This document shows positions 22,445-36,337 of a DNA stretch of 64,000 bases, piece after piece. The notes under the pieces were generated by a model. That model saw nothing but the letters and a program-made list of their open reading frames with translations. It was not told the origin of the DNA and did no database searches. Numbering within the stretch: the stretch's first letter is position 1; every line of letters starts with the position of its first letter. A program made the position numbers and the translations under genes. Location of the stretch: the NCBI GenBank assembly GCA_037074615.1, contig CM073547.1:14910501-14974500 (forward strand). The letters run 5' to 3'. This DNA comes from Leucaena leucocephala (lineage: Eukaryota; Streptophyta; Magnoliopsida; Fabales; Fabaceae).

Positions 22445-23690
22445 AAATCCTATACTACTATTTATGAATTTTAATTGTTAATGATGAAATATATCAATGA
22501 CAAGTGTGTTCCCTTAGAGATTACCTTACTTTCATTATCCATAATTATCTAGAGTTAATTAGTTGAATTAGTATGTGTTAGCTAACAACTCGCTAGCTAA
22601 ATCTCAATCAAAGCTATAACTTGTAGACATTGAATAGAGAAATAAGAATAATTCAACTCAAGAGATAGAAGAAAATGAATTAAACATAAACAAATGTACT
22701 TTATTATGGAAGTGCTATAATTAACAGCCATGTCTAACTTGGTTCAATGATAAGAATCCATCAAAGTATCAATTATGTAGAAATAAGAAATCTAACTCTG
22801 TTCCCTAATCATTAATCATCTACTAACTCAAATTGCATCAGTAAGACCAAAATTAACTGCATCAACTCGAGACAATTAACTATGAATTAAAGACATAATG
22901 AACTCCTTGTTTTATATTAAGGATTCTGGTCCAGCATTGTCTTCAAGATATTAAAGTAACTCTAGTCTTCAATTGCTGTCAAGACTTCAATAGTAGCAGT
23001 AAAACCAGCAGCAGTCATGGTAAGTGTAGAATGAGAAGATGAAAATGAAAGCAGTACTTTCCTCTGGTTCTATTACTTAGAACAGAGAAAAGTTACAGAT
23101 GAAAGAGAATGGAGATGGAAAGATGGATCAAGATGAGATGGAGTGAGACTGGTGGAAGCTATGTGAAATGTATGGAATATGGTATGATTGTGTCAGGTGT
23201 GATTATAGGATAAGTGTGTGAATGGTACTGCCAGATCTGAAGTGATGAGTTGTTGGTGTGAGTGAGTGATTCAGTTAAGAGTGTGTGAGTGAGTATCACG
23301 CGTGCTTGATCTCCTATTCAGTGCTAGCACATGAGTCCACAATCTGTTAGCTAACTTGTTTCTGTTTAGCAATGTGCCCAATCTATTTCCACTCTATTTA
23401 GTCTAGCTCTCCCCTATCTAATTATAATCTAAATGTTTCTCCTTCTCATTCTGTTATAGCAACAAGTTAACTTAGTGATTAATGAATACTTTCCTGAAAT
23501 GGAAAATTAAAATATGCAAAATATTTATCTAATGAGATAATATTCCAATATAAGACCAAAATTATATCAATTAATTTCCAACTATTCTAATTTTATATTA
23601 TTAATTAATTGCTCAACATATTGATAAATGGGGACAAAAATCAATCATAAAACTCTCTTTAAACAAACTCAATAAAATCAGAGTTTGTTA
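22445..23690 (-). mobile_element. Athila-like 5' LTR (minus strand), deleted
   Basis: In reverse orientation it matches the LTR at 11483-13133, from TTTATCAATATGTTGAGCAA (near 23625) to CATTAACAATTAAAATTCAT (near 22473). The start is mutated (TAACAAACTC instead of TGATAAACTC). The last ~180 bp of the partner LTR are not present here. A primer binding site could not be assigned. Confidence 0.7.
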
Positions 23691-23723
23691 GTCCCTATGA
23701 TGTACGAAAGTAAGGATGTTACA
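23691..23723 (+). mobile_element. 33-bp remnant of a gypsy LTR terminus
   Basis: GTCCCTATGATGTACGAAAG and the following bases to GGATGTTACA match, in reverse, the TGTAACATCC-end of the gypsy solo LTRs at 13173 and 47068. Nothing else of that LTR is present. It sits between the Athila-like LTR start and a satellite scrap. Confidence 0.75.
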
Positions 23724-23785
23724 ATACTTGCCCATAAAGTGTCCTCCATACATTGAAGTATTCTAGCCTCAAGGATAGAGCTTGT
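23724..23785 (-). repeat. Short satellite fragment
   Basis: About 62 bp resembling the monomer segment around CGCCCTCCACACACAAAAGT and GCCTCAAAGATGAACCTTG (here GTCCTCCATACATTGAAGT, GCCTCAAGGATAGAGCTTG). It shows that satellite sequence flanks the minus-strand Athila-like element on both sides. Confidence 0.65.
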
Positions 23786-25158
23786 TGTTGGAAAATGTGC
23801 CCTAGGGGCCAATCATTGTCTTATGAACATTATTAATTTATGAATTTATTAATTGTGTTATCATATTATTTGCATGTTTATTGTGATGACTATCCTTGGA
23901 TAATTCATGATCTTATCCTAAATGTCCCTGGTCGGTCATCTATATGAGAGCAGAGATGAAATAAGGCCAGTATGACTTTGAAGATGTATAGAGATATAAA
24001 TCAAAGTCATAGGCACATGTAAGAGTACAAGGTGTTGGACTGACCCGCTATGAGAGAGCTGCATGGGTTACGTCATAAGTTTCTCTCATATACAAACCAT
24101 GTCACTATGCCCTTTGACCTGAGATCATCATGGATTCCTACATGACAAACGCTCAGCTTTGACCTAGTCAAAAGTCACTTTTGACCGAGTGATCATAAAG
24201 ACTATGTTCGGGCTTAGTGGTTTTTCATGCAGAGGAATGTGAATGGTCAAGATGGAATTTGTCCCTCACATTCGTAGAGAGATATTATTGGGCCCCTCGT
24301 TGAGTGAGTCTGAGAAATGTATGGCCATACTGTAATGGAAAGGTAGTTCTATTTCTATAGTCAGACTACTTAGGAATCGAGAAAGTAACGGTCAGGAATA
24401 GGAAGATGACATTATCCATGCCTCATCCATTATCAAAATATCGCGTGACAGAAGGGACATGATATGGTTGTATAAAAGGTTACATCGTTTATCGATCCTC
24501 ATATGATTTAGGTAGTTGTTATGTCTTGCTAGAGACCGCTTGCTACTTGTGGGCCAGTATAACAAATGGCCCATTGCCAACTTCATATGGGCCTACAGGG
24601 TCACACACAAAATAGCCCAACACAAGCTATGATGTCCAGATTCATTGAATCTAAGACGTGTCCAGATTCAATGAATGATCCAAGGTTGATGTATATATTT
24701 ATTTATATTTATATTCGTATATATATATATATATATTCGTATATATACATTATATATAAGGGATATATAGGATTTAATTTATAAGGATAAATTAAATCTC
24801 TATAATGTTTGAATTTGAAATTCAAATTGATAGGATATCTCATATAAGAGATATTTACAATATTTAATTTATAAGGATAAATTAAATCTCTATCACATTT
24901 GAATTTGAAATTCAAATTGATAGAATATCTCATATAAGAGATATTTACAAGATTTAATTTATAAGGATAAATTAAATCTCTATCACATTTGAATTTGAAA
25001 TTCAAATTGACATGATATCTTAAATTTGATTTATAAGAATAAATCAAATATAGTCCCGTCCTATCTTTATTTTAAATTAAATAAATAGCTGAATTAAATC
25101 TGTGGGACAGATTTAATATAAACATTATTTATTTAATTAGTTTATTATCAAATCATAA
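23786..25158 (+). mobile_element. Copia LTR c, 3'-truncated
   Basis: Begins TGTTGGAAAATGTGCC and follows the LTR, including a (TA)n tract near 24716 and three palindromic repeats (24770-25020), to AATTAGTTTATTATCAAATC. There it breaks off near 25158 and satellite begins. The missing end is about 500 bp. No target duplication can be seen because one end is lost. Confidence 0.88.
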
Positions 25159-28100
25159 ATGAATGGAGACCATAGAGGAATTGTCTTTCCTAGCTGATAT
25201 AGACTCCCCCAACGAGAAACATACTCAACCGCTAACAAAATATAACCCTGCCAATTGGGTGTTGACATATACCCACGAAATCGATCCCCCAAATATCAAA
25301 TGCCTCACTAAAGAAATCAAGCGATGGTGAGGCGTCTCTATCCTCTCACAGTTTTCCCTAACCTCTGACATGGGTTACAGGCCCTACACAAGGCATGTGT
25401 GTACGTACATTACCTAAACTAGAAGAAACCATAATCCAACACCTCCCTTAAGGTCAGTATACGCTCAAACCGCCCTCCACACACAAAAGTCTGCCGATCC
25501 TCAAAGATGAACCTTCCATAATCTAGGGCTGGATTCTTTGTTGACGGCTTCGCTATATTCAACAAGATGCTTTTAATTTCCCCATTAACAAGAGTTTGAG
25601 GATGCTACGGAGTAGAGACTTTGTGGCTAATGCAATACTTTCACGGCAAGTTACAGGCCAACTTGTTCCAAATATAGGTCCCTTGTTCACTATTAATAGC
25701 CTTTGGTTCTCCAAATCTAATGCTGATATTAAAAGACATTAGAAAGGAGGAGACCGTAGAAGAATTGTCTTTCCCAGCTGATATAGACTCCCCCAACGAG
25801 AAACATACTCAACCATTAGCAAAATATAACCCTGCCAATAGGGTGTTGACATATACCCACGAAATCGATCCCCCAAACATCAAATGTCTCACTAAAGAAA
25901 TCAAGCGCTGGTGAGGCGTCTCTTTCCTCCCACAGTTTCCCCTTACCTCTGACATGGGTTACAGGCCCCACACAAGGCATGTGCGTACGTGCATTACCTA
26001 AACTAGAAGAAACCATAATCCAACACCTCCCTTAAGGTCAGTGTACGCTCAAAGCGCCCTCCATACACAAAAGTCAGCCGAGCCTCAAAGATGAACCTTG
26101 TCTTGTCATTCGGGACCCAACTTCTAGGAATTATGACAGCCGATGTGCTCCACAGGCATGAATAGTACACAGACTCTGACTTGAGCTCCTGAACATGCGC
26201 AATTTATAGGTGAGAAGGAATAAATCCAGTTAGAAAGTCAATGGCCATGGCAGCAAACCCGAGATCAGAAAAGTGGACAACATATAAGGAGGCACAAGGA
26301 AATGAATCGCGCATGACTGATGAGTCAGTTACGCCTTTGCTTCCTGGGGAAAACAACTAAGATGGTCAGTCACTAAGCTTACCTTTCCAGCTTACTATAT
26401 AACTCATTATCAAACTCCTGTAACAAGAGCATCCCTCATATAAACTAGGCTTGGATTCTTTGTTGGAAGGCTTCAATTTATTCCGCTAGACACTCTTAAG
26501 TTCCCCATAATATCTTTCAGAGACAACAAGAGTTTGAGGATGCTGGGGAGTAGACACTTTGTGGCTAACACAATACTTTAACGGCAAGTTACAGGGTAAC
26601 TTGTTCCAAATATAGTTCCCCTGTTCACTATTAATAGCCTTTGGTTCTCCAAATCTATTGCTGATATTAATAGACTTTAGAAAGGAGGAGACCATAGAAG
26701 AATTGTCTTTTCGAGCTGATATAGACTCCCCCAACGAGAAACATAGTCAACCGCGAACAAAATATAGCCCTGCCAATTGGGTGTTGAAATATACCCACTA
26801 AATCGATTCCCCAAATATCAAAGGTCTCACTAAAGAAATCAATCGCAGGTGAGGCGTCTCTTTCCTCTCACAGTTTCACATGGGTTGCAGGCCCCACACA
26901 AGGCATGTGCGTACTTTCTTTACCTAGACTAGAAGAAACCATAATCCAACACCTGCCTTAAGGTCAGTATACGTTCAAAGTGCCCTCCACACACAAAAGT
27001 CTTCCGATCCTCAAAGATGAACCTTGCATAATCTAGGGCTGGATTCTTTGTTAAAGGCTTCGCTATATTCAAAAAGATGCTTTTAATTTCCCCATTAACA
27101 AGAGTTTGCGGATGCTGCGGAGTAGAGACTTTGTGGCTAATACAATACTTTCACGGCAAGTTACAGGGCAACTTCTTCCAAATATAGGTCCCTTGTTCAC
27201 TATTAGTAGCCTTTGGTTCTCCAAATCTAATGCTGATATTAAAAGACTTTAGAAAGGAGGAGGCCGTAGAAGAATTGTCTTTCCCAGCTGATATAGACTC
27301 CCCCAACGAGAAACATAGTCAACCGCAAACAAAATATAACCCTGCCAATTGGGTGTTGACATATACCCACGAAATCGATCCCCCAAATATCAAAGGTCTC
27401 ACTAAAGAAATCAAGCGTTGGTGAGGCGTCTCTTTCCTCTCACAGTTTCCCCCTAACCTCTGACATGGGTTACAGGCCCCACACAAGGCATGTGCGTACG
27501 TGCATTACCTAAACTAGAAGAAACCATAATCCAACACCTCCCTTAAGGTCAGTATATGCTCAAAGCGCCCTCCACACCCAAAAGTCAGTTGAGCCTCAAA
27601 GATGAACCTTGTCTAGCCATTTGGGACCCATCTTCTAGGAATTATGTTAGCCGATGTGCTCCACAGGCAAGGGGCATCCCTGAAATAGTACACAGACTCT
27701 GACTTGAGCTCGTGAACATGCGCAAGTTATGGGTGAGAAGGAATAAATCCAGTTAGAAAGTCAATGGCCATGGCAGCAAACCCGTGATCAGAAAAATGAA
27801 CAACATATAAGGAGGCATAAGGAAATGAATCGCGCATGACTGATGAGTCAGTTACGCCTTTGCTTCGTGGGGAAAACAACTGAGATGGTCAGTCACTAAG
27901 CTTACCTTTCCAGCTTACTATCCATCTCATTGTCAAACTCCTGTAACAAGAGCATCCCTCATATAAACTAGGCTTCGATTCTATGTTGGATGGCTTCAAT
28001 ATATTTTGGTAGACACTCTTAATTTCCCCATAATATCCTTCAGAGACAACAAGAGTTTGAGGATGCTGGGGAGTAGGCATTTTGTGGCTAACGCAATACT

Positions 28101-29565
28101 TTCACGGCAAGTTACAGCGCAACTTGTTCCAAATATGGGTCCCTTATTCAGTATTAATAGCCTTTGGTTCTCCAAATCTAATGCTGATATTAAAAGACTT
28201 TAGAAAGGAGGAGACCGTAGAAGAATTGTCTTTCCTAGCTGATATAGACTCCCCCAACGAGAAACATACTCAACCATTAACAAAATATAACCCAGCCAAT
28301 TGGGTGTTGACATATACCCACGAAATTGATCCCCCAAACATCAAATGTCTCACTAAAGAAATCAAGCGCTGGTGAGGCATCTCTTTCCTCTCACAGTTTC
28401 CCCCTAACCTCTGACATGGGTTATAGGCCTCACACAAGGCATGTGCGTACGTGCATTACCTAAACTAGAAGAAACCATAATCCAACACCTCCCTTAAGGT
28501 CAGTATATGCTCAAAGCGCCCTCCACACCCAAAAGTCAGCTGAGCCTCAAAGATGAACCTTGTCTAGCCATTCGGGACCCATCTTCTAGGAATTATGTCA
28601 GACGATGTGCTCCACAGGCACGGGGTATCCCTGAAATAGTAGACAGACTCTGACTTGAGCTCCTGAACATGCGCAAGTTATGGGTGAGAAGGAATAAATC
28701 CAATTAGAAAGTCAATGGCCATGGTAGCAAACCTGGGATCAAAAAAGTGAACAACATATAAGGGCATAAGGAAATGTATCGCGCATGACTGATGAGCAGT
28801 TACGCCTTTGCTTCGTGGGGAAAAAACTGAGATGGTCAGTCACTAAGCTTACCTTTCCAGCTTACTATCCATCTCATTGTCAAACTCCTGTAACAAGAGC
28901 ATCCCTCATATAAACTAGGCTTCGATTCTATGTTGGAAGGCTTCAATATATTGTGCTAGACACTCTTAATTTCCCTATAATATCCTTCAGAGACAACAAG
29001 AGTTTGAGGATGCTGGGGAGTAGACACTTTGTGGCTAACGCAATACTTTTACGGCAAGTTACTGGGCAACTTGTTCCAAATATGGGTCCCTTGTTCACTA
29101 TTAATAGCCTTTGGTTCTCCAAATCTAATGCTGATATTAAAAGACTTTAGAAAGAAGGAGACCGTAGAAGAATTGTCTTTCCATGCTGATATAGACTCCC
29201 CCAATGAGAAACATAGTCAACCGCGAACAAAATATAACCCTGCCAATTGGGTGTTGAAATATACCCACGAAATCGATTCCCCAAATATCAAAGGTCTCAC
29301 TAAAGAAATCAATCGTTGGTGAGGCGTCTCTTTCCTCTCAAAGTTTCCCCTAACCTCTGACATGGGTTGCAGGCCCCACATAAGGCATGTGCGTACTTTC
29401 ATTACCTAGACTAGAAGAAACCATAATCCAACACCTCCCTTAAGGTCAGCATACGCTCAAAGCGTCCTCCACACACAAAAGTCTGCCGATCCTCAAAGAT
29501 GAACCTTGCATAATCTAGGGCTGGATTCTTTGTTGACGGCTTCGCTATATTGAAGAAGATGCTTT
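25159..29565 (-). repeat. Satellite array block 1 (A/B monomers)
   Basis: A shared anchor (ATGCTGATATTAA) starts at 25720, 26658 (mutated), 27230, 28181 and 29128. Intervals are 938, 572, 951 and 947 bp, then 584 across LTR e, i.e. B, A, B, B, A. Read on the minus strand, monomers carry integrase pieces: 25816-26016 gives ETFDVWGIDFVG, and 26486-26734 gives RFGEPKAINSEQG and HKVSTPQHPQT. The left edge is a monomer cut by copia LTR c. The last five bases, GCTTT, are the left target duplication of LTR e. Confidence 0.93.
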
Positions 29566-31545
29566 TGTTGGAAATCATGCCCTAGGGGCCAATCATTGTC
29601 TTATGCACATTATTGATTTATGAATTTATTAATTGAGTTATCATATTATTTGCATGTTTACTATGATGACCATCCTTGGATAATTCATGATATTATCCTA
29701 AATGTCCCTAGTCAATCATCTATGTGGGAGCACAAATGAAATAAGAACAGTATGACTTTAAAGATGTATAGAGATATAAATCAAAGTCATAAGCACATGT
29801 AAGAGTACAAGGTGCTGGACCGACCCGCTATGAGAGAACTGCATGGGTAACGTCATAAGCTTCTCTCATATACAAACCATGTTAATACGCCCTTTGACCT
29901 GAGATCATCATGGATTCCTACATGACAAAACGCTCAGCTTTGACCTAGTTAAAAGTCACTTTTGACCAAGTGATCATAAAGATTATGTTCGGCCTTAGTG
30001 GTTTTTCATGCGGAGGAATGTGAATGGTCAAGATGGAATTTGTCCCTCACATTCATAGAGAGATATTACTGGGCCCCTCGATGAGTGAGTCTGAGAAATG
30101 TATGGCCATACTGTAATGGAAAGGTAGTTCCATTTCTATAGTCAGACTACTCAGGGATCGAGAAAGTAACGGTCAGGAATAGGAGGATGACATTATCCAT
30201 GCCTCATCTATGACCAAAATATCGCGTGACAGAAGGGACATGATATGATTGTATAAAAGGTTACATCGTTTATCGATCCTCATATGATTTGGGTAGTCTT
30301 TATGTCTTGTTAGAGACCGCTTGCGACTTGTGGGCTAGTATAGCAAATGGCCCACTACCAAATTCATATGGGCCTACACGGTCGCACACAAAATAGCCCA
30401 ACACGAGCTATAATGTCCAGATTCATTAAATCTAAGACATGTCCAGATTTAATGAATGATCTAGGATAGATATATATATATTTATTTATATTTATGTTCG
30501 TATATATATATATATATATAAATTCGTATATATACATTATATGTATATATGAGATATATGAGATTTAATTTATAAGTATAAATTAAATCTCTATCACGTT
30601 TGAAATTCGAAATTCAAATTGATAGGATATCTCATATAAGAGATATTTAGAAGATTTAATTTATAAGGATAAATTAAATTTCTATCACATTTGAAATTCG
30701 AAATTCAAATTGATAGGATATCTCATATAAGAGATATTTATAAGATTTAATTTATAAGGATAAATTAAATCTCTATCATGTTTGAAATTCGAAATTCAAA
30801 TTGATAGGATATCTCATATAAGAGATATTTATAAGATTTAATTTATAAGGATAAATTAAATCCCTATCACGTTTGAATTTGAAATTCAAATTGATATGAT
30901 ATCTCAAATTTGATTTATGAGAATAAATCAAATATAGTTTAGTCTCATCTTTATTTAAAATTAAATAAATGGGTAATTAAATCTGTGGGACGAATTTGAT
31001 ATTATTTATTTAATTAGTTTCTTATAAAATTATACAATATATGATATTGTATTAATTTTGGAATTAATATAAGATTAACTCCAAAAATCCAATTCGGTTG
31101 AGAGAGGAAAAACGCATAGCATCCTATATATCTGATTCTAGGAGCTGCGTTTTACACAGAGAAACATATAGAACACAGAAAGGCCGAAGGGGACTCTGCA
31201 AAAGGTTTGCAGATAAGAAACTGCAGAAATAGAGACAGAGAGGACGAACTCTTGAGAAAGCCCTGAAGGGACAAAAGTCGCTAGCACGTCGTTCGTGGTT
31301 GGAACGCTGTTCGTGTGGATACCAGTAGAGGAAGCCGACCTGAGTCATCAACTTCTTGTGATAAAAAAGGGAGCACGAGCCGCAGAGAGAAGCTGTGAAC
31401 GTCGTGACCGAAAGCTGTAGAAGTCGCCGAGGCACACTAAGGGTAATACTTCTTCCCACTTGACTTAAACACATACGGTAGATCCTGGCAAGGAATGGAA
31501 AAATTTTTAAATTAATTTCCGCTGCGTGTCTTCCAATTCCTAACA
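29566..31545 (+). mobile_element. Copia solo LTR e, TSD GCTTT
   Basis: Runs from TGTTGGAAATCATGCC to CCAATTCCTAACA, with GCTTT at 29561-29565 and 31546-31550, 1,980 bp. It was inserted in a satellite A monomer, and removing it restores a 584-bp interval. It holds about four palindromic repeats (30560-30890). Confidence 0.95.
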
Positions 31546-34500
31546 GCTTTTAATTTCCCCATTAACAAGAGTTTGAGGATGCTATGGAGTAGAGACTTTG
31601 TGGCTAACAAAATACTTTCACGGCAAGTTACAGGCCAACTTGTTCCAAATATGGGTCCCTTGTTCACTATTAATAGCCTTTGGTTCTCCAAATCTAATGC
31701 TGATATTAAAAGACTTTAGAAAGGAGGAGATCGTAGAAGAATTGTCTTTCCCAGCTGATATAGACTCCCCCAACGAGAAACATACTCAACCGCTAACAAA
31801 ATATAACCCTGCCAATTAGGTGTTGACATATACCCACGAAATCGATCCCCCAAATATCAAAGGTCTCACTAAAGAAATCAAGCGCTGGTGAGGCGTCTCT
31901 TTCCTCTCAAAGTTTCCCCTTAACCTGTGACATGGGTTACAGGCCCACCAAAAGGCATGTGCGTACTTGCATTACCTAAACTAGAAGAAACCATAATCCA
32001 ACACCTCCCTTAAGTCAGCATATGCTCAAAGCGCCCTCCGCACACAAAAGTCTGCCGATCCTCAAAGATGAACCTTGCATAATCTAGGGCTGGATTCTCT
32101 GTTGACGGCTTCGCTATATTGAAGAAGATGCTTTTAATTTCCCCATTAACAAGAGTTTGAGGATGCTGCAGAGTAGAGACTTTGTGGCTAACGCAATACT
32201 TTCATGGCAAGTTACAGGGCAACTTGTTCCAAATATAGGTCCCTTGTTCACTATTAATAGCCTTTGGTTCTCCAAATCTAATGCTGATATTAAAAGACTT
32301 TAGAAAGGAGGAGACCGTAGAAGAATTGTCTTTCCTAGCTGATATAGACTCCCTCAACGAGAAACATAGTCAACCGCAAACAAAATATAACCCTGCCAAT
32401 TGGGCGTTGAAATATACCCACGAAATCGATCCCCCAAATATCAAAGGTCTCACTAAAGAAATCAATCGCTGGTAAGGCGTCTCTTTCCTCTCACAGTTTC
32501 CCCCTAACCTCTGACATGGGTTACAGGCCCCACACAAGGCATGTGCGTACGTGCATTACCTAGACTAGAAGAAACCATAATCCAACACCTGCCTTAAGGT
32601 CAGTATACGCTCAAAGCGCCCTCCACACACAAAAGTCTGCCGATCCTCAAAGATGAACCTTGCATAATCTAGGGCTGGATTCTTTGTTGACGACTTCGCT
32701 ATATTGAAGAAGATGCTTTTAATTTCCCCATTAACAAGAGTTTGAGGATGCTGCGGAGTAGAGACTTTGTGGCTAACACAATACTTTCACGGCAAGTTAC
32801 AAGCAACTTGTTCCAAATATAGGTCCCTTGTTCACTATTAATAGCCTTTGGTTCTCCAAATCTAATGCTGATATTAAAAGACATTAGAAAGGAGGAGACC
32901 GTAGAAGAATTGTCTTTCCTAGATGATATAGACTCCCCCAACGAGAAACATAGTCAACCGCGAACAAAATATAGCCCTGCCAATTGGGCGTTGAAATATA
33001 CCCACGAAATCGATTCCCCAAATATCAAAGGTCTCACTAAAGAAATCAATCGTTGGTGAGGCGTCTCTTTCCTCTCACAGTTTCCCCTTAACCCGTGACA
33101 TGGGTTACAGGCCCACCAAAAGGCACGTGCGTACTTGCATTATCTAAACTAGAAGAAATCATAATCCAACACCTCCCTTTAGTCGGCATACGCTCAAAGC
33201 GCCCTCCACACACAAAAGTCAGCCGAGCCTCAAAGATAAACCTTGTCTAGCCATTTGGGACCCAACTTCTAGGAATTATGTCAGCCGATGTGCTCCACAG
33301 GCACGGGGCATCCCTGAAATAGTAGACAGACTCTGACTTGAGCTCCTGAACATGCGTAAGTTATGGGTGAGAAGGAATAAATCCAGTTAGAAAGTCAATG
33401 GCCATGGCAGCAAACCCAGGATCAGAAAAGTGCACAACATATAAGGAGGCATAGGAAATGAATCGCGCATCACTGATGAGTCAGTTATGCCTTTGCTTCG
33501 TGGGGAAAACAACTGAGATGGTCAGTCACTAAGCTTACCTTTCCAGCTTACTATCCATCTCATTGTCAAACTCCTGTAACAAGAGCTTCCCTCATATAAA
33601 CTAGGCTTCGATTCTTTGTTGGAAGGCTTCAATATATTCTGCTAGACACTCTTAATTTCCCCATAATATCCTTCAGAGACAACAAGAGTTTGAGGATGCT
33701 GGGGAGTAGACACTTTGTGGCTAACGCAATACTTTCACGGCATGTTACAGGGCAACTTGTCCCAAATATGGGTCCCTTGTTCACTATTAATAGCCTTTGG
33801 TTCTCCAAATCTAATGCTGATATTAATAGAATTTAGAAAGGAGGAGACCGTAGAAGCATTGTCTTTCCCAGCTGATATAGACTCCCCCAACGAGAAACAT
33901 ACTCAACCGCGAACAAAATATAACCCTGCCAATTGGGCGTTGAAATATACCCACGAAATCGATCCCCCAAATATCAAAGGTCTCACTAAAGAAATCAATC
34001 GCTGGTGAGGCGTCTCTTTCCTCTCATAGTTTCCCCTAACCTCTGACATGGGTTACAGGCCCCACACAAGGCCTGTGCATACTTGCATTACCTAGACTAG
34101 AAGAAACCATAATCCAACACCTGCCTTAAGGTTAGTATACGCTCAAAGCGCCCTCCACACACAAAAGTCTGCCCATCCTCAAAGATGAACCTTGCATAAT
34201 CTAGGGCTAGATTATTTGTTGACAGCTTCTCTATATTGAAGAAGATACTTTTAATTTCCCCATTAACAAGAGTTTGAGGACGTTAGGGAGTAGACACTTT
34301 GTGGCTAACGCAATACTTTCACGGCCAGTTACAGGGCAACTTGTTCCAAACATAGGTCCCTTGTTCACTATTAATAGCCTTCGGTTCTCCAAATCTAATG
34401 CTGATATTAAAAGACTTTAGGAAGGAGGAGACCGTAGAAGCATTGTCCTTCCCAGTTGATATAGACTCCCCCAACGAGAAACATACTCAACCGCGAACAA

Positions 34501-35174
34501 AATATAACCCTGCCAATTGGGCGTTGAAATATACCCACGAAATTGATTCCCCAAATATCAAAGGTCTCACTAAAGAAATCAATCGCTGGTGAGGCGTCTC
34601 TTTCCTCGCACAGTTTCCCCTTATCTTGTGACATGGGTTACAGGCCCACCAAAAGGCACGTGCATACTTGCATTATCTAAACTAGAAGAAACCATAATCC
34701 AACTCCTCCCTTAAGTCGGCATACGCTCAAAGCGCCCTCCACACAGAAAAGTCAGCCGAGCCTCAAAAATAAACCTTGTCTAGCCATTCGGGACCCAACT
34801 TCTATGAATTATGTCAGCCGATATGCTCCACAGGCACGGGGCATCCCTGAAATAGTAGACAGACTCTGACTTGAGCTCCTGAACATGCACAAGTTGTGGG
34901 TGAGAAGGAATAATCCAGTTAGAAAGTCAATGGCCATGGCAGCAAACCCGGGATCAGAAAAGTGAACAACATATAAGAAGGCATAAGGAAATGAATCGCG
35001 CATGACTGATGAGTCAGTTACGCCTTTGCTTCATGGGGAAAACAACTGAGATGGTCAGTCACTAAGCTTACCTTTCCAGCTTACTATCCATCTCATTGTC
35101 AAACTCCTGTAACAAGAGCATCCCTCATATAAACTAGGCTTCGATTCTTTGTTGGAAGGCTTCAATATATTCTG

Positions 35175-35420
35175 CTAGACACTCTTAATTTCCCTATAAT
35201 ATCCTTCAGAGACAAGAGTTTGAGGATGCTGGGGAGTAGACACTGTGTGGCTAACGCAATACTTTAACGGCAATTTACGGGGCAACTTGTTCCAAATATG
35301 GGTCCCTTGTTCACTATTAATAGCCTTTGGTTCTCCAAATCTAATGCTGATATTAATAGACTTTAGAAAGGAGGAGACCGTAGAAGCATTGTCTTTCCCA
35401 GCTGATATAGACTCCCCCAA
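35175..35420 (-). pseudogene. Integrase core remnant inside a satellite monomer
   Basis: An 81-residue open piece on the minus strand. It contains VSSFLKSINISIRFGEPKAI, then NSEQGTHIWNKL, then VSTPQHPQTLVSEGYY and REIKSV. This is the second half of the Ty3/gypsy integrase catalytic core (family pattern R-F-G-x-P-x-x-I-I-S-D-x-G-T-H-F, H-K-V-x-T-x-Y-H-P-Q-T, N-R-E-I-K). The second catalytic Asp is Glu (NSEQG), so it should be inactive. The first half of the core (GIDFVG) lies upstream in another frame. It is one of more than 20 copies in the array and is listed as a clear example. Confidence 0.85.
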
Positions 35421-36337
35421 TGAGAAACATAGTCAACCGCGAACAAAATATAACCCTGCCAATCGGGCGTTGAAATATACCCACGAAATCGATCCCCCAA
35501 ATATCAAAGGTCTCACTAAAGAAATCAATCGCTGGTGAGGCGTCTCTTTCCTCTCACAGTTTCCCCCTAACCTCTGCATGGGTTACAGGCCCCACACAAG
35601 GCCTGTGCGTACTTGCATTACCTAGACTAGAAGAAACCATAATCCAACACCTGCCTTAAGGTTAGTATACGCTCAAAGCGCCCTCCACACACAAAAGTCT
35701 GCCGATCCTCAAAGATGAACCTTGCAAATCTAGGGCTGGATTCTTTGTTGACGGCTTCGCTATATTGAAGAAGATGCTTTTAATTTCCCCATTACCAAGA
35801 GTTTGAGGATGATGCGGAGTAGAGACTTTGTGGCTAACGTAATACTTTCACGGCAAGTTGCAGGGCAACTTGTTCCAAATATAGGTCCCTTGTTCACTAT
35901 TAATAGCCTTTGGTTCTCCAAATCTAATGCTGATATTAAAAGACTTTAGAAAGGAGGAGTCCGTAGAAGAATTGTCTTTCCTAGCTGATATAGACTCCCC
36001 CAACGAGAAACATAGTCATTCGCAAACAAAATATAACCCTGCCAATTGGGCGTTGAAATATACCCACTAAATTGATTCCCCAAATATCAAAGGTCTCACT
36101 AAAGAAATCAATCGCTGGTGAGGCGTCATTTTCCTCTCACAGTTTCCCCTTAACCTGTGATATGGGTTACAGGCCCACCAAAAGGCACGTGCGTACTTGC
36201 ATTACCTAAACTAGAAGAAACCATAATCCAATACCTCCCTTAAGTCGGCATACGCTCAAAGCGCCCTCCACACACAAAAGTCAGCTGAGCCTCAAAGATG
36301 AACCTTGTCTAGCCATTCGGGACCCAACTTCTAGGAA

